From Lamellibrachia columna (lineage: Eukaryota > Annelida > Polychaeta > Sabellida > Siboglinidae): a stretch of DNA of 64,000 nt. The notes beneath the pieces were generated by a model. That model had not been told where the DNA came from. It saw only the letters and a program-made list of their open reading frames with translations, and searched no databases. Position numbers and translations under genes: made by a program. Below, piece after piece: positions 33,861 through 45,110 of the stretch. Where the stretch lies: positions 7,812,701 to 7,876,700 of the forward strand of contig OY759268.1 in the NCBI GenBank assembly GCA_963662155.1, in the 5' to 3' direction. The stretch's first letter is position 1, and the number at the start of each line of letters is the position of its first letter.

Positions 33861-34330
33861 TGTAAGAACCATCCCCATAGATCCCCGGAACGCCTACAAA
33901 ATGTCAACCCCATATAAAATTAATGTATGTAACTACGAACACCTATTGTTCTGAGTTATGTAAGAACCATCCCATAGATCCCCGGAACGCCTACAAAATG
34001 CCAGTTTCTGTCGATCAAGGTGTTAACGTCAAGAGGCGAAGACAGTGCCATCTCACAAATTGTTTGCTAGCAAGTCTTAGCACTACGCCCGATAGCACGT
34101 ATACGGCTCGCCAAAACATTCGCTGCGAGCAGAAGATGTCTGATAACTCGCTCGTGTCCTGATAGATCCACAGGCTCGGATGATTTCACATCAAGAAGTG
34201 TTCTAGTGAACATATATCACCGTCACGGTGATAGCTCCCCGGAACGCCTACAAAATGCCAACCCCATATATACGAAAATGACGGAGATATGACGGAATAT
34301 ACAGTCCGACATACAAATATACTTAGTCAC
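33861..34330. repeat. Dispersed short repeats around CCCCGGAACGCCTACAAAATG-like words
   Basis: The phrase CCGGAACGCCTACAAAATG occurs three times (33885, 33981, 34240), with flanking AAGAACCATCCC and TAGATC. Non-coding. Function unknown. Confidence 0.6.
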
Positions 34331-34413
34331 AAACTAACTTATAGTACAGATGGACAGAGAAGAGTTTCACATTGATGTCTTTAAGTTGTTGATTCAATCA
34401 ATTACTTCAGGGG

Positions 34414-34760
34414 TCAATGAGTGGACCTAGGAAATTCGTCCGCTGAAGGCGAACATGCGGCAGTGGTCGACGATGTAGTCATAGATGAGTTGGTTGTTCG
34501 CATCTTGTTGTGTCTTTGGTGCTTCATTTTGCATAAGATGTCTGCATCGTTCATGAAGGGTTCTGACGCGGTTGATGGTGGTCCACCGCCGTTGAAGAAT
34601 GTCAAGTCTGAGAGGTTCAGTTGTAGGGTCTGGGACAAGATTCTTGTTGTTGGTGTCTGGTCACCCCCACTCTCGTCAACACTTCTCTGTTTCTGTGCTG
34701 TTGGTTTTAAGGATGGAGGCTGCTTCGATCATGAAGTGCCGTCGAAACATGACTCGCTGC
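34414..34760 (-). pseudogene. Possible retroelement C-terminal relic
   Basis: A minus-strand frame contains RRWTTINRVRTLHERC, resembling the '.W..LNR.RTG.GRC' region near the C-terminus of some LINE proteins. There is no other motif and the frame is short. An antisense frame of similar length exists. Weak call. Confidence 0.25.
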
Positions 34761-34945
34761 GGTGAGTGAATACGACCACTTCACAGTGATTTATATCAAG
34801 GACAGGAGGTATGATTTACCAAGTTCATTAAACAACGAAACACGAGTTTATACTCTCTTTCAGAACCTGTTTATCTGTCCAGGGCAAGAATTCAAAGCTA
34901 CATAGAAATTGTTTTAGCTTCCATGTACGTGATCGTCTTGTAATG

Positions 34946-35293
<348 letters not shown>

Positions 35294-36198
35294 AACAGTA
35301 TAGGGCCTGATACTGATCCATGTGGTACCCCACTCAAAACAGATTTCCAGTTTGAAATCTCACCATCTACTATAACTCTGTCTTCTGTGTGTAAGCCATT
35401 TTTCTATCCAGTTGACTACATCATTACCTATACCATGGGCTTTTGGTTTAACTAACAATCTTTGATGTGGCACTTCTTCGAAAGCTTTCTGAATATCTAA
35501 GTAGACAACATCCACTGGTGACCCGTTATCTACCCACTTTGTAATTTCTTCAAAAAAACAAAAGAGATTGGTTAGACATGACCTTGCTTTTAGGAACCCA
35601 TGTTGAGATGTATTTATTAATTTATGTTTTACAAGGAATTCCACCATGTGGTCTCTAATTAATGTTTCGAGTAATTTACATACAACTGATGTTAAACTCA
35701 CTGGTCTGTAATTTTCTGGCTTGTTCCTCGATCCCTTCTTAAATAGCGGCGTAATATTTGCTTCTTTCCATTCTGAAGGAACTATTCCTTCTTCTAGTGA
35801 CAAGTTAACCAATTTTGCAAGTGGTATACTAATTTGCTCAACAATTTCCTTAAGCAGTTTTGGTGGTATCCCATCAACTCCAGGTGATTTATTATCTTTC
35901 ATCTTCTTAATTTTCTTTGCTATCATTTTAGCAGTTACAAATAACTGCCCTAAATATTCTGATTTATTGCCCTAAAATTTAGTAAATGGAACTTGAAGTG
36001 AGCTGATATCTTATGTGGTAAAAACTGAGCTAAAATACTCATTCAGGACTTCTGCGATTTGAAACCCGTCTGAAATTATGTTTCCCGTGTTGTTTTCCAG
36101 TGGTCCGACCTTATCTCGAACTTTCTGTTTACTCCTTACATAAGCATAGAAACTCTTGTCATTTTTTATATTACCTGCCAATTTTTTCAAAGGTTATT
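35294..36198 (-). mobile_element. LINE family 2, copy C (truncated at both ends)
   Basis: On the minus strand: KKMKDNKSPGVDGIPPKLL, IVPSEWKEANITPLFKKGS, ENYRPVSLTSVVCKLLE, QHGFLKARSCLTNLF, VYLDIQKAFEEVPHQRL (motif A), SGVPHGSV (motif B), then PILF running straight into the TA repeat. The 5' side stops in the linker near 36198. Motif C and the 3' end are absent. Confidence 0.9.
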
Positions 36199-36307
36199 TT
36201 AGATTTTCAATAACCTGCTTCAGACATGTTTTTCGGACATTTTGTTATTGGTTTATCTGTACTAGTGGCCTCTTGTCCTGCTTGAGGCATATATAAGTAA
36301 TTCATTG

Positions 36308-37607
36308 CAATTCGCTACGTTTGTAGTTTTCAGGTGGGCCAACCATAGTTTTGGTGGGACAAGTAAACATGACATGCTACTTGTCCTACAGGTCAAGTGC
36401 CTTCTACGAGTTAGTGTAGAGCCCTGTAGTTGGTAGGTGTTCTTCGGGGATGCTGGGAAATATTTGTAGTCAAAGTTAGAGGTAGCTGAGAATTGGCAAT
36501 TGTACTAAAAGTTTCATAGCATGGATTAGCATGGTTTTACAGTTGTATTGTTCCACTCAGTAGAAATACAAAGATAAGGCAACAGTTCATCCTAGCTTTA
36601 AGAATCGGAATCACAATGGATGTAAATCACAGTAGTTATAAATATAAAATCACAGTATAAAAAAATCACGTAGTTATCAATGTATAATTTCAGTAAATAT
36701 AAATCACAGTTATAAATATAAAATTACAGTAAAATATTACATAAACTTATACATGAACTTTATAGGATGCAGTATTGTTTAATTTTATAAACTACAGGTA
36801 ATCGTGTGATTGGGTTGCAAGATGCTTTGTGCAGTGCGATGGAAGTGCAGGTCTTCACCCTGGTTGGGCCCAGGGCAATACTGGGTGAAGAACGTCTTTG
36901 TGCAGTGCGATGGAAGTGCAGGTCTTCACCCTGGTTGGGCCCAGGGCAATACTGGGTGAAGAACGTCTTTGTGCAGTGCGATGGAAGTGCAGGTCTTCAC
37001 CCTGGTTGGGCCCAGGGCAATACTGGGTGAAGAACGTCTTTGTGCAGTGCGATGGAAGTGCAGGTCTTCACCCTGGTTGGGCCCAGGGCAATACTGGGTG
37101 AAGAACATCTTGGTGGAAGGCCTGTTACGGTTAGTAGACAGTTTATTGTATATTCCGAATGTTGTGTTTACTGTTGGCTTCTGGTTGGTTGCTGACAGTC
37201 TACGATTAGGACATATATAACTAGTGTATATTTTATGCCTTATAAGTAATGTACGTTTAGTTTAAGAGAATGCCATTTGTTGAGTTGTTTTGGAGCGGTT
37301 TGGGTTTCGTGCGCTTTATTTTTATCTGCCATCTTGTTTTGAAACTTTGAGCTGGTTGTTAAGCAAACTAATTTAGTAAAACATAACTTTGGAATGATTT
37401 CTCACAATTGTATTTATATAAACGTATTGTGATGATGATAGTATTTCATATGTGTAAATTTGGGTTAATAAGTCTTTAAAGTTGTATTACAGTCGATAAA
37501 CCTAGCGGTAAGCAAAGGATACGACACCTGACGCATGCGCACCCAGATTCCTCCGAATTACACATAAACCCATTCTGGAAACAACTGAACTGGTGTTAAA
37601 CCAGAAC
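36308..37607. repeat. Segmental duplication 2, copy 1 (continues at 42026-42115)
   Basis: Collinear with 61302-62670: CTACGTTTGTAGTTTTCAGG, GACAAGTAAACATGAC, TTCATAGCATGGATTAGCAT, ACAATGGATGTAAATCACAG, GGAGCGGTTTGGGTTTCGTG, GACACCTGACGCATGCGCAC. An LTR retrotransposon interrupts it at 37608. No gene recognised. Confidence 0.9.
36824..37108. repeat. 71-bp tandem repeat (4 units)
   Basis: Unit contains CTTCACCCTGGTTGGGCCCA and GGGCAATACTGGGTGAAGAA; the TTCACCC...GGGTGAA ends pair, so each unit can fold into a hairpin. Copy 2 (61915-62062) has two units. Confidence 0.95.
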
Positions 37608-37781
37608 TGTAGTATATTGTGCTTTATACGACTGAATAAGAACACACGTGTTGTCGGTAACATAATTTAACAGGAAGTGCTTTATTCGTAAATGGTAAAA
37701 GTTGCATCCGTTATATCTACTTTAGTATGTCTAGTCCACCAGGTTGCAACACCTTACGGTGTGTGTTAGTCCATCTGTTAC
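37608..37781 (-). repeat. 3' LTR of the Gypsy element
   Basis: Plus strand TGTAGTATATTGTGCTTTAT to CCATCTGTTAC. Matches the other LTR except for point changes and a short GTGTGTGT where the other has a long TG run. Confidence 0.9.
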
Positions 37782-37849
37782 CTCGTACTCTAAAAGAATA
37801 AACCACAAGGGTTTAAAGAACTGTATATGCAAGACTGTTCATTGGTATC

Positions 37850-39062
37850 TGACAAGGAGTCTTGACGACCCGACCACTCCTGGTAACACGGTCGTGCGTC
37901 ATCTGAGTCGTTTGTGTATCAACCGGTTCTGGTGGTGCTGCCGGCACTTCTCTCTTGTGTGGAGCACTAACGCTTGTTGCAGTCAGCAACTGGTCTGCTG
38001 TGGGCCGCCCCAACGGGTGGAACGAACAACGGGGGTAGCTCATTCGTTTTGCTGAGGTGTCTTCTGTTTCTGCGCAGCTGTCCTTGTTGGCTCTGAACCA
38101 GGTACGAGCGAGGCTGGACGTGTGAGCCTCTAACGACTGCGGGTTCCCACACCTTTCCCCTCTGAACGCGCACAACGTCGCCTGGATTGAGTTGCGGCAG
38201 AGGCGATGTACCTTTGTCGGGATATGATTTCTGCCGCAGCTGTCGATGTTTAAGGTCTTTGTGTGCATCTACCACCTTCGGTTGCAGCAAGGTCTGCATC
38301 GCTGGCAGCTTTGATCGCAGCAGCCTGCTCATCAGTATTTGGGAAAGTGTGTACTGGAGACCGGAAACTGGCGTATTCCTGTACTCGAGTATGGCGAGAT
38401 AAGGATCACGACCGTTCTTGTCAGCTTTCTTGAACAGTCCCTTGTGCATAACTCGGGCTTGATGTTGTTGTCTTTATGCCCCATTCAAGGGGAAAGTCCT
38501 TGAATTCTGGACTACCGAAGGGCACATTGTCACTCACGATTTCTTCTGGTATCCCATGTCGGGCACAAATGCTTTTCGTGTGTGTGATGATTGTCTTGGC
38601 TGTCTTGTCTGGAAGTTGTGAGAATTCAGGGTACTTTGAGTAGTAGTCCAATACTACTAGGAAGTCGTGTCCATGGTACGTCATGATGTCCATGGCTATC
38701 ATCTGTCATCTCCCATCTGGAATGTCATGAGGCATCATACGCTCACGATGCTGGCTCTTCTGATGCTTCATGCAGACAGAACATTTGAAGACTTCTTCTT
38801 CAATTTCCTTTGCCATGCCAGGCCAGTACATGACAGTTCGAGCCCGTGCTGTGCATTTCTCCACCCCCATGTGGCTTTCGTGGATGAGGCGCAGCATCTG
38901 CTGACGAAGTTTAGCTGGGATGAGCACCTTTTCGCCAACAAATATGACGTCTTCTGCTAGATGGAGTTCGTCTCTGATGTTCCACAAGTTCTGCACATCA
39001 GGCGGAACACTTTTCCAGAACTTGGGCCATCCTCTCACGATGAGACCTCGAACTTTCGTCAA
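37850..39062 (-). pseudogene. Gypsy integrase (broken)
   Basis: HHCC zinc finger: H..S.HMGVEKC then YWPGM...I...CSVCMKHQK (38760-38960). Core: MIAMDIMTYHGHDFLVVLDY (first Asp), IVSDNVPFGSPEF (second Asp) at 38480-38702. After a break, EYRNTPVSG and a C-terminal LNPGDVVRVQRGKVWEPAVV module. The region with the third catalytic Glu is disrupted. Confidence 0.85.
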
Positions 39063-39460
39063 CGTTGGATCTTGTTCGGCTGTTTGCGAATCTCAGACAG
39101 TTTGTTCGCACTGACTGGGATATTGAGCACAAGACTGTGAACAACTCTGCTCAATATGGCTTCCAACTCAGCGTTGCCTTCACCCTGTATGTATGCATGG
39201 GATAGGGTATCAGCAAGATACATGTACTTCCCTGGTACATAGTGCATATCTAGATCGTAAGGTTGTAGACGTAACACCAGCCGTAGTAGTCTCGGGGGTG
39301 CCTTGCATAGTGGTTTCTTCAAGATACTTTCTACAGGTTTGTGATCAGTTTGCACACTGACTGCAGACTTGCCATATACGTACTGATGGAATTTTTTTTG
39401 GCAAAGCACATTGCCAACATCTTCTTTTCGATTTGAGCGTAGTTTTGTTCAGCTATTCAG
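39059..39460 (-). pseudogene. Gypsy RNase H domain (part)
   Basis: Frame with VQTDHKPVESILKKPLCKAP and YVPGKYMYLADTLSHAY (the '.PG..N..AD.LSR' end of Gypsy RNase H). Shifted relative to the RT frame by a break near 39400-39460. Confidence 0.85.
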
Positions 39461-41038
39461 CTATTCAGTCATAGCGCGAGATGCATACCCAACTGGTTTT
39501 CCTCTCTGCATCAGGTATGCGCCCAGGCCTGGCTGCGTGACATCAAAGAAGGCAAGCAATGGTTTGTTGGTGAGGACATCCTTCAGATTCTCTTTTGCCT
39601 TGTCGTGTTTTGGATGCCAGCCCCATTCGGCGTCTTTCTTGAGCAGCTCTCTCAGTGGCTCGGTGATTGCTGATTCATTGGGAATGTACTGTACGAGATA
39701 CTTGATCATGCCCAACAGGCGCTGGAGCGAGGTGACGTCGGTTGGCTTGGGCATGTTGACGATTGTCTCGGTCTTCTTGGGATCTGGTTTCAGGCCATCT
39801 GATGACACGAAATTGCCCATGTACTCGACTTCACTGATCTTGAATTGAATCTTGTCACTGTTGAACTTGACTCCCTTGTCACGTGCTCGTGCTAACACCA
39901 TGTGTAGAATGCTGTCATGTTCCTGGTCATCTGCTGCCGCAATGATCAGGTCGTCGGCTATGACATGGACACCGTGGATGTCGCCAAATGTATCCTCTTC
40001 TGCATTATCTCACTGGCCGATGGGATCCCGAAGGGCATCCGTAGGAAGCGTTTTCTGCCCCACGGTGTGTTGAATGTGCAGAGGTATGACGACTCCTCGC
40101 TAAGCTTTACGTGCCAATAGCCATCCTTCATGTCGACCACTGTGAAGACCTGCTTGGCAGAGAGCTGTGCTTGCACGCCAGACGGCGTTGGTATGTCGTG
40201 CCGCTCTCGCTTGATAGCGGCGTTCAGTGGTCGCGGATCCAAACATAAACTGAGGGCGCTATATTTCTTCTCTACTATGACCAGGTTACTAACCCACTCG
40301 GTCGGTTTGTTGACATCCGCAATGGTGTTTGGAACCTTCAGTCGATCAAGCGCTTCTTTGAGTGTGGACTGAATAGCATACGGAATTGTCCGTGGTGGCT
40401 GGATCACTCCTTGTGCGTCTGGGTTGAGCTCCATGTGATACACTTTGTCAAACTCACCGACTCCAGTGAACACATCCTGGTATTCATTTATCATGCGGTC
40501 TTTCGTCAGAGAGTGAGTTTGCTGGTTCATGTAAACCCGCTTGATAAGATTCAAGTCATCGCAAGCCTTGTGACTCAGTACTGGAACATCAGCACTGTCT
40601 GTGACGTAGAATAGAAGTCGTTCCGAGTCTCCCTTTGTAGTGGTGCAGTCGAGCGTGACTGCACCTTGTGGGGCTACCTGATGCTCTCCGAATGAACACA
40701 ATAGTCTTGGTTTTCTCCAGCTTGACTGACTTCATTCGATTGAACACTGTTACTGGTAGCACATTTGCCTCGGCGCCAGTATCAAGCTTGAACTGTACAT
40801 TGTGGCCTTGTACATTCAACACTGCGTGCCATTTCTGCTCGGTCTTTGTGGGGTGTTTGCTGTCAGTCACTGTACCCACAAAGAGATAGTCACTTCCATC
40901 ATTATGATCATCAGTGTGATCTGTCTCTAGCTGGTAGATTTTCTTCCTGAATTCGCCTCCTTTGCACACCTTTGCAAAGTGGTTCCGTCCTTTGCACCAT
41001 ATGCAGGGCATTTGCGTGGCGGATGCTGATTGCCACAA
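39461..41038 (-). pseudogene. Gypsy protease and reverse transcriptase (broken)
   Basis: Protease motif LDTGAEANVLP (DTG) near 40770, then RT: DMKDGYWHV (motif A), TPWGRKRFLRMPFGIPSA (motif B), and after a frameshift near 40008 VIADDLII (motif C, position of YXDD). The RT thumb with FVSSDGLKPDPKK and the start of RNase H (LLAFFDVTQPGLGAYLMQ) follow in a third frame. All catalytic residues remain readable but not in one frame. Confidence 0.85.
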
Positions 41039-41735
41039 TACCCACAGTTACGGCCTTGACAGAACTGTGTGTGGTGCTTGTGAGACACAGTGCTGGCCTC
41101 TGCTGGGTTGTTTCCCAGTCTGTGTGACTTTCCTGTGTTCTTCTTGCTAAGAATGTTCACTTCGTGTCTCTGTTGACTGTCACTTGCCATCACTTTCATT
41201 TGCACTTTGAAGGCCTCTGCTGCGTGACAGATGTCAAGTGCTTTTGCTAGATTCAAGTCACTTTCACGAAGTAGTCTCTCTTTGACACGTATGTCTGCCA
41301 CCCCAAACACAATTCTGTCTCTCATATTGCTTTGTTTCTGGTCTTCATATTCGCAACTGGATAGCAGTATCCTCAGGTCATTTACCCACTGAACAATGGG
41401 CTCCCCTTCACGCTGGTCTCGCTGCCAGAACTTGTACCTCTCAAACACCTAATTTTTTCTAGGTTCGAAATAGTCTCTGAATTTCTTGAGCACATTCTCC
41501 CAGTTGGAGTCTTTGTCGTCATCGGTGTTTGCAAAAACAAAGTTCGTATAGATATCCTATGCTTCGGGGCCTGCACAGTGCAGTAGTATGGCTACCTGTG
41601 TTTTGGTCTTCTTGCTGAGCTCAGCTGCTGCGAAGTAAAACCAGAATAGTTGCTCCCAGCGACGCCACTGCTCTGCCGTATTGCCGGTGGTGAACGACAC
41701 AGTTGCTGGGGTTTTTAATGCTTCCATGTGTGAGG
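40927..41735 (-). pseudogene. Gypsy gag with zinc knuckle (broken)
   Basis: Starts at an ATG (MEALKTP..) near 41727 after the primer-binding-site-like sequence. It has a capsid-like stretch with WRRWEQLFWFYFAAAE, passes a frame break near 41450-41580, continues with FERYKFWQRDQREGEP and ends with a C-rich part CGYCGNQHPPRKCP, a CX2CX4HX4C knuckle. Gag packages RNA in virus-like particles. Confidence 0.8.
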
Positions 41736-41754
41736 TCTTTCCGTCCTGACACCA

Positions 41755-42025
<271 letters not shown>

Positions 42026-42115
42026 GTCACTATAATCCACATGCAATAGCATGCCACAGGACCGGGGCTCCGCCTCCGGGTATCGATACGATACCGATGG
42101 GGCAAATACTAATTA

Positions 42116-42930
42116 TTATAATTATTGGACTTGGTAATTGTTTCTGCCACTGCACTGTCTTTCAGTTTATGACAGTCTTCGGGCGGTCTTCTGTCAGCCA
42201 TGTTGCCGGAACTGTGGAGAATTGCATTGGTGGCCATGTTAACGTTTTGTCTGATTATAAGAAAACGTGACCATCAAAAATTCTGAAAATGTTTCTTTTA
42301 AAACGCCCCGACGTGCGATGCCCATCAATTTGGAAAAAAATTGCCATGTATTCATGCGCATACGTGGCCCATAGCAAAACAAATCCTATAACTCCCTCCG
42401 CCTGTTAAGCTCTAAAAAAAGCACCATTTCACAGCCAATAACTTCTACAAACAAACCTCTGAATATGCCTGCTCAATTGCACTTATGTCACATGATATGA
42501 ATTGTTTAAATTCTCATATCGCAATTTAATACGCCCTACATTCGTGTGAAACAATAAACAGGAAGAAGGTAAATCGTGGTCTTACCCCTATAACACACCT
42601 GTCACTGTCAGTCATGTTGCCAGAACGTCAACTAACTACCAGTAAGTCACGGGTGTGCGCGCGTCGATCACGCAATCACGTGATACGTATCTCATTACCG
42701 TTCGGCAAAGCAAGTTTCGCCTAACTCCGCCCCTGTGGTTTTGCGCCATAAACACAGTTCGTGACAAAACTGTAAATATGCTAAGATATGTATCTGGCTT
42801 ATTAAACGCATTTTTGGCGAGCAGTACAATTTACACATTTTCATTATAGCGCCAAGAACATCATAATTACAACATGAGCTGCAAACATGACATTTAATGC
42901 TGATAGGTGATCATGACATATATGACACTA
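42116..42930. other. Unassigned spacer
   Basis: No coding or RNA signal recognised. Confidence 0.3.
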
Positions 42931-43190
42931 GTCATCTAATATTAATTATTTCTTTGCAAGGCGTGCGCCTGGCTAATAAACACATCAGATTCGCCCCCTT
43001 GGTCGCCGCCAGCAGAACATATCTGAGCATTCGCTTAATTATGTTCTGACGTACTGGGAGAGAGAACGTTGTTGTTATTATGTTGCAAGGTGTACATTGT
43101 GCCTGATGACATTTATAAGATTCGTCCACTCGTTCGCTGCCAGACGTATCGCAGCAACTATCGGCAGTTTTAACGTTATATGAATTTTGG

Positions 43191-43197
43191 TATAAAA
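43191..43197 (+). promoter_or_regulatory. TATA box of the GPCR gene
   Basis: TATAAAA 47 bp before the ATG (TTTTGGTATAAAATGG). It predicts a start near 43220 and a very short leader. A similar GGTATAAAA is present in the relic upstream region at 33791. Confidence 0.6.
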
Positions 43198-43243
43198 TGG
43201 CCGAGTCGCTGTTCGATCGTAATTAACAATAAGGAGTTTCGTC

Positions 43244-44179
43244 ATGGATGCCTACGACTTCAGCGATGTGAAACCAGTGATTATAAGCGCGGTGATCGTC
43301 CTGAATATCATCACGAACTGTCTCGTCATTGCCGCCATCGCCAAATATCCTGCACTGCGCGAAGACCGCACCTGCCTGTTCATGTGTTCGCTGTGCGTGT
43401 CCGACTTGGCAGGCGGAATCACGGCCATGCCAATAGGCGCCGCCTTGTGTTCGCGTGCCACCCCAACCGTGCGCCTCACGACCCGCTACCTGCCTGAAAT
43501 ACAAATGTTCTGTTATTGGTGGTTCGGATTCAACTCGATGCACAGTATCAGTTGGGTGGCCCTGTCCAAGATGGTCGCCATTCTGAAGCCATTCCGTTAC
43601 GAACAACTCCTCACCCGCAATCGCTGCTACGGCATCATCGTCTTCAACTGGGTCGTCGGTGCCGCTCTGGCAGCTGCCAAGTTCACAACAGTTTCCGCGT
43701 GGAACACAGTTATCTGCTCGTACCGATCCCAGGCAGACAACAAGAATGCGTCAAGGTTGATTATGTTCACGTACGTTATAGCAATCGTCATTCCCGGCAT
43801 CACTCTAATCTTCGCAACCTTGAAAATACTCACAGTAGTCGTTCGCACACAGAGACACATTACAACTCAGGTGCAATCGATGGGCGCAGACGTGGGCAAT
43901 CCAGGTCTAGTGACAGTGCAGGCGATTCGTTCCGCCAAAAACATTCTTATTATCTGTTTCGTTTACATAGCGCTAATCGTTCCACTTTTAACATTTGCCG
44001 TGCTGCGTCACGCCATCTACAGTGAGCGAATTACTCGCGTATTTAGTTTTAGCGCTGCATGGCTTTACAACTGTAATTCATTCATGAACAGTTTATTGTA
44101 TCTCGTTCTTTATCGTTCGGTGCGGAAGAAGATTGTGCGCATGTTCACTAACATGCGAGACTGTTTGCGCAGAGACTAA
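43244..44179 (+). CDS. Orphan rhodopsin-class (class A) GPCR, intronless
   Basis: Intact 311-residue frame with seven hydrophobic segments. Very short N-terminus (11 residues). TM1 about 12-33 with the conserved Asn (IITNCLVI, N25); TM2 about 44-66 with D54 in LCVSD; Cys90 at the start of TM3 and a Cys in loop 2 (NTVICSY) for the usual disulfide; TM3 ends ALSKMVAILKPFRY; TM5 with a Pro (VIPG); TM6 CFVYIALIVP; TM7 NSFMNSLLYLVLY; short basic tail. Differences from the class: DRY is SKM, CWxP is absent, and NPxxY is NSLLY. It sits in the plasma membrane; ligand and coupling unknown, with biogenic-amine-like receptors as the nearest general family. ATG context GTCATGG. Higher GC content than the surroundings and no intron suggest descent from a retroposed or tandemly expanding family. 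Confidence 0.93.
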   Translation: MDAYDFSDVKPVIISAVIVLNIITNCLVIAAIAKYPALREDRTCLFMCSLCVSDLAGGITAMPIGAALCSRATPTVRLTTRYLPEIQMFCYWWFGFNSMHSISWVALSKMVAILKPFRYEQLLTRNRCYGIIVFNWVVGAALAAAKFTTVSAWNTVICSYRSQADNKNASRLIMFTYVIAIVIPGITLIFATLKILTVVVRTQRHITTQVQSMGADVGNPGLVTVQAIRSAKNILIICFVYIALIVPLLTFAVLRHAIYSERITRVFSFSAAWLYNCNSFMNSLLYLVLYRSVRKKIVRMFTNMRDCLRRD

Positions 44180-44412
44180 TCAAACACGAGTCCTCCATGA
44201 ACGATGACTAGTGTAAATGTGAGTTAACGTATGTTTTCAAATGACACCATATTTGTGAGCTTTGTATGTTTGGTGAAGTGATATGCATGTCAGTTTAATG
44301 TCAAAATACGTGCATGTGTGCATGCGTGTGTGCGTGTGTGAGTGTGTGCGTGTTTTCGTAATTTGTATGACTTGTCATTTTAAAAAATAGAACAAAGTGA
44401 TGTAATTATTTA

Positions 44413-44418
44413 AATAAA
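44413..44418 (+). terminator. Poly(A) signal of the GPCR gene
   Basis: AATAAA about 235 bp after the stop codon, following a TG-rich stretch. Confidence 0.55.
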
Positions 44419-44562
44419 ACTCAATAGTTGTGCAGATTAGTTCGTGTTCTATTTACTCTCACTTAGCACGAATTGACTTCCCTGTACAAGTTGTCGTTAC
44501 TTTAGATAGATGCATACGTAAATAGCTAATTACTATATCATCCGGGCATTATGCTAACTCAT

Positions 44563-44805
44563 AAAATAAGAGTGAAGTTTTATCAGTTTATACGATGCAA
44601 TTTGAATTATCTTTAAACGTTAATTATATTGACACAATTGTCTGACTGAAAAAATTAAATCAGACAAAACGTGTTTAGTGTAGCAGTATTTAGCGCTTCA
44701 CGGGAACGCGTAAACAAAATGGAGTGTTGACAGTGGGTAACAACGAGACCACGCCTCTGAGGCCAGACTCTCTTCTCGGCGAGTTCACGAAGACGAGTGA
44801 GAGTC
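44563..44805. repeat. GPCR-neighbourhood repeat, copy 3
   Basis: Third copy of the 32516-32785 repeat (CTCATAAAATAAGAGTGAAG, GGAGTGTTGACAGTGGGTAA, TCTCTTCTCGGCGAGTTCAC). Located just after the GPCR. Confidence 0.85.
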
Positions 44806-45110
44806 GCCGTTTTCTCGATTTTCCCGAGTATCTACAAACTTGCAGGTTTATCGATTTTTCCGCGTATCTACACACTCGCCGCTTTTTCGATTTTTCCGCC
44901 TATCTACCAATTCGCCAGGTTTTTCAACTTTGTTTGCGTATCTACAAACCCGCCGTTTTCTCGAATTGTTCGTGTATCTACAAACTCGCCGTTTTCTCGA
45001 TTTTTCCGCGTAACTACAAACTCGCCGTTTTCTCGAATTGTTCGTGTATCTACAAACTCGCCGTTTTCTCGATTTTTCCGCGTAACTACAAACTCGCCGT
45101 TTTCTCGAGG
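44803..45110. repeat. 36-bp minisatellite with 72-bp dimers
   Basis: Unit AAACTCGCCGTTTTCTCGAT plus TTTTCCGCGTATCTAC, about 8-9 units, diverged at the left and dimeric (CGAATTGTTCGTG type alternating) at the right. Confidence 0.92.

Noticed and set aside
34421..34765. 114-residue plus-strand frame
   Set aside because: No family resemblance; the opposite strand shows a weak retroelement motif. Probably a chance frame.
43516..44025. 169-residue frame inside the GPCR (plus strand, other register)
   Set aside because: Shadow of the GPCR frame, without motif support.
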